From NCBI GenBank assembly GCA_031315865.1, contig JALDRJ010000002.1, forward strand, positions 2,764,001-2,828,000: 64,000 nucleotides of DNA, given 5' to 3'. The DNA comes from Nitrospirales bacterium. Lineage in GTDB: Bacteria; Nitrospirota; Nitrospiria; Nitrospirales; UBA8639. The notes beneath the pieces are model-generated. The model saw only the letters and a list, made by a program, of their open reading frames with translations, did no database searches and was not told the origin of the DNA. A program made the position numbers and the translations under genes. How positions within the stretch are numbered: the stretch's first letter is position 1; the number at the start of each line of letters is the position of its first letter. Positions 63,151 to 64,000 of this stretch are shown here, piece after piece.

Positions 63151-63894
63151 GTGTATGGCCAACAGACCATGGACGTGGTGATTCTTTGCGGAGGAAAGGG
63201 CAGCCGTTTGCGGCCGCTCGTCTCAGATCGTCCGAAGTCCATGGCCTGCTTGCGAGGACGTCCATTTTTGGAGTGGCAGCTATTGGCGCTTCAGGCGAAA
63301 GGATTCTTCCATGTCGTTCTTTGTACGGGATACATGAAGGAGAGCATTCGAAGCTATTTTGGCGAGGGAGAACGAGTGGGGCTACAGATCAGCTACTCGG
63401 AAGAATATGAAGCAAGGGGAACTGGAGGGGCACTCAAGCAGGCGGTGTCCCATCTCCATGCCGACTCAGCATTGGTGCTCAACGGGGATTCCTGGTGCGA
63501 TGTGGACGTGCATCGATTGGTACAGTTTCATGAGTCTCATGAGGCGAAGGGCACGCTCACCTTGACGACGGTCGCTCAGCCGCAACGGTATGGGCAGGTT
63601 GCTTTGGGTCGTCATGGAGAAATCGAGCGGTTTTGCGAAAAGGAAGAGACCAGGTCGTGCGGACGTATCAACGCCGGCATCTATGTGCTGTCGTATGAAC
63701 TGCTTGCCGCGATTCCTTCCGAGACCCATGTCTCGTTGGAATACGATGTGTTTCCAAACTGGGTAGGGAAGGGGCTTTATGGATATGAGGGCGCGCATAG
63801 ATTTTTTGATATTGGAACTCCCACGTCTTACATTCAAGCTGAACGGGAATTTGAAGACGTGTTTCAAGGACTGAGCGTGGAACATCACGTATGA
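63151..63894 (+). CDS. Sugar-phosphate nucleotidyltransferase (HddC/RfbA-like)
   Basis: 247 aa: VVILCGGKGSRLRPLVSDRPKSM (in part), the GxGxR-Lys nucleotide-binding motif; YEARGTGGALKQA; LVLNGDSWCDVD with the metal-binding Asp; and INAGIYVLS. It activates a sugar 1-phosphate to an NDP-sugar; relatives include heptose-1-phosphate guanylyltransferase HddC. GTG 63151 has an AGGGA site; ATG 63169 is the alternative start. It overlaps no neighbour and follows the epimerase by 9 bases. Confidence 0.85.
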   Translation: MYGQQTMDVVILCGGKGSRLRPLVSDRPKSMACLRGRPFLEWQLLALQAKGFFHVVLCTGYMKESIRSYFGEGERVGLQISYSEEYEARGTGGALKQAVSHLHADSALVLNGDSWCDVDVHRLVQFHESHEAKGTLTLTTVAQPQRYGQVALGRHGEIERFCEKEETRSCGRINAGIYVLSYELLAAIPSETHVSLEYDVFPNWVGKGLYGYEGAHRFFDIGTPTSYIQAEREFEDVFQGLSVEHHV

Positions 63895-63904
63895 AGGCAC
63901 CAGT

Positions 63905-64000
63905 ATGAACTGTAGAATTTGCCATTCGAAGGATTTAGATCTCGCCATCGATCTTCAAGATCAGCCATGGTGCAACCATTTTTTACGCGTGGACGAAATC
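63905..64000 (+). CDS. Start of a SAM-dependent sugar C-methyltransferase-like gene (truncated by window end)
   Basis: 32 codons are visible: MNCRICHSKDLDLAIDLQDQ followed by PWCNHFLRVDEI. The C-x-x-C pair and the qPWxNhFL pattern match the putative zinc-binding domain at the N-terminus of NDP-sugar C-methyltransferases (TylCIII/NovU type). It lies 10 bases after the nucleotidyltransferase and fits a deoxysugar or branched-sugar pathway. Confidence 0.7.
   Translation, partial: MNCRICHSKDLDLAIDLQDQPWCNHFLRVDEI

Noticed and set aside
1-64000. CRISPR arrays, tRNA or rRNA genes, insertion sequences
   Set aside because: I saw no regularly spaced direct repeats, no recognisable tRNA or rRNA sequence, and no transposase-like coding region. 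A tool-based scan for tRNA was not possible.

Overview
The window holds a motility and chemotaxis locus, almost entirely on the + strand, from a Gram-negative bacterium with a polar-type flagellar system (FlhF/FlhG; FlgH and FlgI show an outer membrane) and about 50% GC. The gene set resembles Nitrospirota, possibly a Nitrospira-like organism: flhA-flhF-flhG-fliA in series, repeated heme-c DUF3365 proteins, several che clusters and MASE3-type kinases. That taxonomic call is inference; no rRNA or other marker gene is present.

Layout. 1-4145: end of flhA, then flhF, flhG and fliA in a tightly overlapping operon. 4451-9935: a receiver-PP2C phosphatase, a receiver-HATPase (RsbW-like) protein and a large membrane histidine kinase. 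10230-22328: chemotaxis cluster 1 (STAS, a short MCP-like protein, cheY, cheA, cheW, MCP, two periplasmic heme-c DUF3365 proteins, a DUF420 membrane protein, cheR, cheD, cheB). 22490-34042: cluster 2 (a second short MCP-like protein, a cheA with two HPt domains, cheW, a truncated-hemoglobin/PAS/MCP fusion, cheY, cheB, a cheR interrupted by an amber codon, a CheX-like gene, PilZ, STAS). 34133-39994: an HD-GYP protein, a hybrid kinase, a second receiver-HATPase protein and an excisionase-type HTH protein. 40699-47754: cluster 3, the classical flagellar set (cheY, cheZ, cheA, cheV, a heme-c MCP, cheW). 47781-58130: motAB and flgF-G-A-H-I-J, then flgM-N-K-L. 58560-60541: a diguanylate cyclase response regulator, fliW and csrA. 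60890-64000: an FAD oxidoreductase and sugar-nucleotide/glycan genes, the last cut by the window edge.

How it fits together. FliA (sigma-28) and its antagonist FlgM are both encoded here. I found sigma-28-like promoters (a TAAxxTTT-like -35, 11-12 nt spacer, and ACCGATAA or TCCGATAC as -10) before flgM, fliW, the second cheA cluster, both STAS genes and the HTH gene. A close sigma-54 consensus lies before flgF. Three CheA kinases, four CheW/CheV couplers, three single-domain CheY proteins and up to four candidate CheY-P phosphatases (CheZ, CheX-like, and two MCP-like proteins with a CheZ-type D-x-x-x-Q motif) suggest several cross-linked sensory arrays. A partner-switching set (PP2C, RsbW-like, STAS) and a c-di-GMP set (GGDEF, HD-GYP, PilZ, MshEN-like motifs in one CheA) sit inside the same locus.

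Most notable: a group I truncated hemoglobin fused to a PAS-PAS-PAS-PAS chemoreceptor, with a second ribosome-binding site and ATG at the fusion joint; two short membrane-anchored receptor hairpins ending in a CheZ-like active-site motif; and a cheR interrupted by one in-frame TAG within its conserved F-x-RN motif.
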